From: Acidobacteriota bacterium
GTDB lineage: Bacteria; Acidobacteriota; Vicinamibacteria; Vicinamibacterales; UBA8438
Length of the DNA: 61,749 nucleotides
Assembly (NCBI GenBank): GCA_009838525.1
Contig: VXRJ01000027.1
Coordinates: forward strand, 90,979-152,727
Direction: 5' to 3'
Shown: positions 59,079 to 61,749 of the stretch, one piece after another
How positions within the stretch are numbered: position 1 is the first letter of the stretch
Layout of the letters: the number at the start of each line of letters is the position of its first letter
Made by a program: the position numbers and the translations under genes
The notes under the pieces: model-generated
Told to the model about the DNA's origin: nothing
The model's input: the letters and a program-made list of their open reading frames with translations, nothing else
The model's database searches: none

Positions 59079-60392
59079 GTGCCGCTCTCAGGTGATATCG
59101 CCCCGGCCACGGGGCGGTTGGGCATTCTCCTCGCTGGCCTCGGCGCCGTCAGCACCACGCTCATCGCGGGCGTTCACGCAATCCGCAAGGGTCTCGCCGC
59201 GCCCACCGGATCGCTTACCCAGATGGGGACGATACGGCTCGGCAAGCGGACCGATAACCGGTCGCCGCTGATAAGGGACTTTGTTCCACTCGCCGGGCTC
59301 GATGACCTGATCTTCGGCGGCTGGGACATCTTCGAGGACAACTGTTACGAGGCGGCGTGCAAGGCGGAGGTGCTCCGCCGGCCACTGCTGGATCAGGTGC
59401 GGCCTGAACTCGAAGCAGTTGCTCCATGGCCCGCGGTCTTCGACCAGCACTACGTCAAGAAGCTCGAGGGTTCCCACGTCAAGACCGGCACGAACAAGAA
59501 GGAACTGGCGGAGCAGGTAATCGCGGACATCCAGCGGTTCCGGAGGGAACATCAGGTCGACCGGCTCGTCTTGATCTGGTGCGGCAGCACCGAGATCTAC
59601 ATGGAAGAGGCGCCGGTTCACCAGTCGCTGGATGCGTTCGAGGCGGGTCTTGAGGCGTCGGACCCGGCGATTCCCTCTTCGATGGTCTATGCCTACGCCG
59701 CGATCCGGGAGGGAATCCCGTACGCCAATGCGGCGCCGAACCTGAGCGCCGACATTCCGGCCCTGGAGGAGCTGGCGCTGCAGACCGGCTCGCCGCTTGC
59801 CGGGAAGGACCTGAAGACCGGACAGACATTGATGAAGACGATGATCGCGCCCGGGCTCAAGGCTCGCCTGCTGGGCGTCTCCGGCTGGTATTCGACCAAT
59901 ATTCTGGGAAACCGGGATGGCGAGGTGCTCGACGATCCGGAGTCGTTCAGGACCAAGGAAGAAAGCAAGAAATCGGTTCTCGACCACATCCTGCAGCCGG
60001 AGCTCTATCCGACGTTGTACGATGACCTGCACCACGTCGTCCGCATCAACTACTACCCCCCGCGCGGCGACAACAAGGAGGGCTGGGACAACATCGATCT
60101 GGTCGGATGGCTCGACTATCCGATGCAGCTCAAGATCAACTTCCTTTGCCGCGACAGCATACTGGCGGCGCCGATCGTCCTCGACGTGGCGCTGCTTCTC
60201 GATCTGGCGCGGCGGTCCGGCATGCGCGGCATCCAGGAGTGGCTGTCCTTCTATTTCAAGAGTCCGATCCATGCACGCGGTCTCTACCCTGAACATGATC
60301 TGTTCATTCAGTTGATGAAGCTGAAGAACACGCTCCGCCACCTCAGGGGGGAGGAATTGATCACGCATCTCGGGCTCGAGTACTACGACTGA
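59079..60392 (+). CDS. Inositol-3-phosphate synthase
   Basis: A 437-residue enzyme that cyclises glucose-6-phosphate to inositol-3-phosphate using NAD. The N-terminal Rossmann motif is RLGILLAGLGAVSTTLIAGV, and further blocks are FGGWDIFEDNCYEAACKAEV, LIWCGSTEIYMEEAPVH, LAGKDLKTGQTLMKTMIAPG and GWYSTNILGNRDGEVLDDPE. It is a prokaryotic MIPS. Inositol would feed phosphatidylinositol or other inositol compounds. The start is GTG 59079, next to a -10-like TATAGT. A membrane protein gene follows nine bases downstream. Confidence 0.92.
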   Translation: MPLSGDIAPATGRLGILLAGLGAVSTTLIAGVHAIRKGLAAPTGSLTQMGTIRLGKRTDNRSPLIRDFVPLAGLDDLIFGGWDIFEDNCYEAACKAEVLRRPLLDQVRPELEAVAPWPAVFDQHYVKKLEGSHVKTGTNKKELAEQVIADIQRFRREHQVDRLVLIWCGSTEIYMEEAPVHQSLDAFEAGLEASDPAIPSSMVYAYAAIREGIPYANAAPNLSADIPALEELALQTGSPLAGKDLKTGQTLMKTMIAPGLKARLLGVSGWYSTNILGNRDGEVLDDPESFRTKEESKKSVLDHILQPELYPTLYDDLHHVVRINYYPPRGDNKEGWDNIDLVGWLDYPMQLKINFLCRDSILAAPIVLDVALLLDLARRSGMRGIQEWLSFYFKSPIHARGLYPEHDLFIQLMKLKNTLRHLRGEELITHLGLEYYD

Positions 60393-60401
60393 CGAGGAGC
60401 C

Positions 60402-60929
60402 ATGACCTACGGTCGAACCCAGGCGGTACTCATCGGCGGCGCGTTCAACGGAATCCTGTCGGCGCTGCCGATTGTCGGCGCCGCCAACGTCTGCTGCTGC
60501 CTCTGGGTGATGGGTGGTGGTGCGATCACCGCATGGCTCATGCAGCAGGGCCGGACGGTCGCGATGAAGGTATCCGACGGCGCGATCGGCGGAGCGCTGG
60601 CCGGTCTGGCTGGCGCGTTCTTCTATACGGTGGTTTCCACGCCGATCAGCCTCATGATGGGACCGGAGGCGGAGGCGCTGGCCGAGCTGATGTCGGGAGG
60701 CGGCGTTCCGCCGGAGGTGATTCAGTTCTACGAGGCGGTGTCGGGCAACGTCTTGCTGATGGCCACCCTCAATTTCGGTCTGTGGTTGTTCATCGGCATC
60801 GTCTTCTCCACGGTCGGAGGCCTGCTCGGTGCGCTCTTCGCAGCTCGCACCGTCTCATCGCCCCCGACTGAGGGTCCGTCATCCGGCGCGCCGGTCGTGC
60901 CGCCGCCGCCGATCAATCCGGGCTCGTAA
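60402..60929 (+). CDS. Small multi-pass membrane protein, unknown
   Basis: A 175-residue protein with about four hydrophobic segments (SALPIVGAANVCCCLWVMGG, GGALAGLAGAFFYTVVSTPI, LLMATLNFGLWLFIGIVFST) separated by short loops, and a Pro-rich tail (PVVPPPPINPGS). A cluster of three cysteines (CCC at about 31-33) lies at the edge of the first pair of helices. I recognise no family. It starts nine bases after the inositol-3-phosphate synthase stop, and its start codon follows a GAGGAG ribosome site. Confidence 0.65.
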   Translation: MTYGRTQAVLIGGAFNGILSALPIVGAANVCCCLWVMGGGAITAWLMQQGRTVAMKVSDGAIGGALAGLAGAFFYTVVSTPISLMMGPEAEALAELMSGGGVPPEVIQFYEAVSGNVLLMATLNFGLWLFIGIVFSTVGGLLGALFAARTVSSPPTEGPSSGAPVVPPPPINPGS

Positions 60930-60983
60930 GGGAACTCCCAGCCGCCCGTCCGCGTCTATGTCACCACGGGCTCCGAGAGATCC

Positions 60984-61749
60984 ATGCCGTTGATCCACAC
61001 GCGCGACCTCTGGAAGAGCTACCCGATGGGAACCGAAACGGTCCACGCTCTGCGTGGCGTTTCGCTTGACATCGAGCGTGGCGAATTCGTCGCGATCATG
61101 GGACCGTCGGGTTCCGGCAAGTCGACCCTCATGAACCTGATCGGCTGTCTCGATACGCCGACGAAGGGGCACTACGCCCTGAACGACAGGGATGTCAGCC
61201 GGATGAACGACGACGAGTTGGCGCGGATCCGGAATCAGGAGATCGGCTTCGTCTTCCAGACCTTCAACCTGATGCCGCGCGCGACCGCCCTGCACAACGT
61301 CGAGCTGCCGTTGATCTACGGCGGTGTTCCAGCGGCTCGGCGGCACCAGCGGGCGGTCGCGGCGATGGAGATGGTGGAACTGGAAGAACGGATGAACCAC
61401 CGGCCGAACGAACTCTCGGGCGGCCAGCGGCAGCGGGTCGCGATTGCGCGCGCGCTGGTGAACGAGCCGTCCATCCTGCTGGCGGACGAACCGACCGGGA
61501 ATCTGGACTCGAAGACCGGTATCGAGATCATGGCGATCTTCGAAGGGCTGCACCGTGCGGGCAACACGATTGTGTTGATCACGCACGAGGCGGAGGTGGC
61601 GAACCACGCGCACCGCGTGATTCAGATTCTGGACGGCGTTATCCACTCCGACGGACCTGGCGTCGGCCTCGGCGCACAGCCCGCCCCGGCGTTACCGCCC
61701 GCCCCCCCCGACACCCGCGTGGCCCCCAGGGTGCTCTCGCCGGGTGGGG
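60984..61749 (+). CDS. ABC transporter ATP-binding protein (LolD/MacB type), cut by window edge
   Basis: A 255-codon open frame with no stop before the window end. The ATPase core is complete: Walker [10 protein letters not shown] (Lys about 42), Q-loop [12 protein letters not shown], signature [20 protein letters not shown], Walker [13 protein letters not shown] and switch His [14 protein letters not shown]. The arrangement and length are those of LolD, MacB or FtsE-like exporters, which work with a separate MacB-type permease. The final 30 codons are Pro/Ala-rich ([15 protein letters not shown]) in a C-rich tract, so the C-terminus and frame there are unsafe. The start ATG 60984 follows a diverged repeat. 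Confidence 0.85.
   Translation, partial: MPLIHTRDLWKSYPMGTETVHALRGVSLDIERGEFVAIMGPSGSGKSTLMNLIGCLDTPTKGHYALNDRDVSRMNDDELARIRNQEIGFVFQTFNLMPRATALHNVELPLIYGGVPAARRHQRAVAAMEMVELEERMNHRPNELSGGQRQRVAIARALVNEPSILLADEPTGNLDSKTGIEIMAIFEGLHRAGNTIVLITHEAEVANHAHRVIQILDGVIHSDGPGVGLGAQPAPALPPAPPDTRVAPRVLSPGG

Overview
The window is a high-GC bacterial chromosome segment that is almost wall-to-wall coding, with no gene-free stretch over about 300 bases and no tRNA, rRNA, CRISPR array, transposase or phage gene that I could recognise. An Acidobacteriota origin (Vicinamibacteria-like) is my best inference. It rests on an 'acidobacterial VWFA-related' protein, many exported peptidases, amidases and DUF3604/DUF2911-type proteins, and bacillithiol-type bshA. 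Both ends run into G/C homopolymers and cut genes, so this looks like a contig or fragment of an assembly.

Layout. 1-7.3 kb: a cut exported coiled-coil protein, bshA, a large exported PIG-L deacetylase, an ECF sigma/anti-sigma pair and a Tat-type HAD dehalogenase. 7.3-14.3 kb (minus strand): the histidine operon hisL(leader)-hisI-hisG-hisD-hisB-hisH-hisF-hisA, ending in a PlsC-type acyltransferase. A complete attenuator precedes hisI: promoter, a 31-residue His-rich leader peptide, and a rho-independent terminator. 14.3-18.3 kb: a small exported protein, vapBC, then a HTH-TOBE regulator divergent from modABC. 18.4-20.4 kb: a BNR-repeat protein coupled to a MoaD-like protein, and a hemerythrin. 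20.5-29.3 kb: DUF3604 and phosphotriesterase-like proteins, a 2-oxoacid dehydrogenase E1/E2 pair and an aminotransferase. 29.3-35.5 kb: exported and small proteins, an M28 peptidase, DUF2911, an amidase and DinB. 35.6-44.3 kb: thioredoxin, pyruvate kinase, Bcp, an oxidoreductase-SelD fusion, an aminotransferase and an S9 peptidase. 44.4-45.9 kb: a DNA methyltransferase facing a broken PD-(D/E)XK nuclease remnant. 45.9-51.5 kb: M23 peptidase, DUF1015, serC, a desaturase and a rhomboid. 51.5-59.0 kb (minus): the apparent operon methyltransferase-tonB-membrane protein-VWA-polA-pcnB. 59.1 kb to the end: inositol-3-phosphate synthase, a membrane protein and a cut ABC ATPase.

The strongest discoveries are the his attenuator, a recurrent gene-head signature suggesting leaderless mRNAs (a -10-like hexamer 6-10 nt before the start codon), a dispersed intergenic repeat of about 35 bp that supplies the C-terminus of ModC, the transfer of the molybdate-binding TOBE domain from ModC to a divergent regulator, and an orphaned methyltransferase with a nuclease relic. 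Gene order and overlaps show many translationally coupled pairs (ATGA/GTGA junctions), which helped fix starts.
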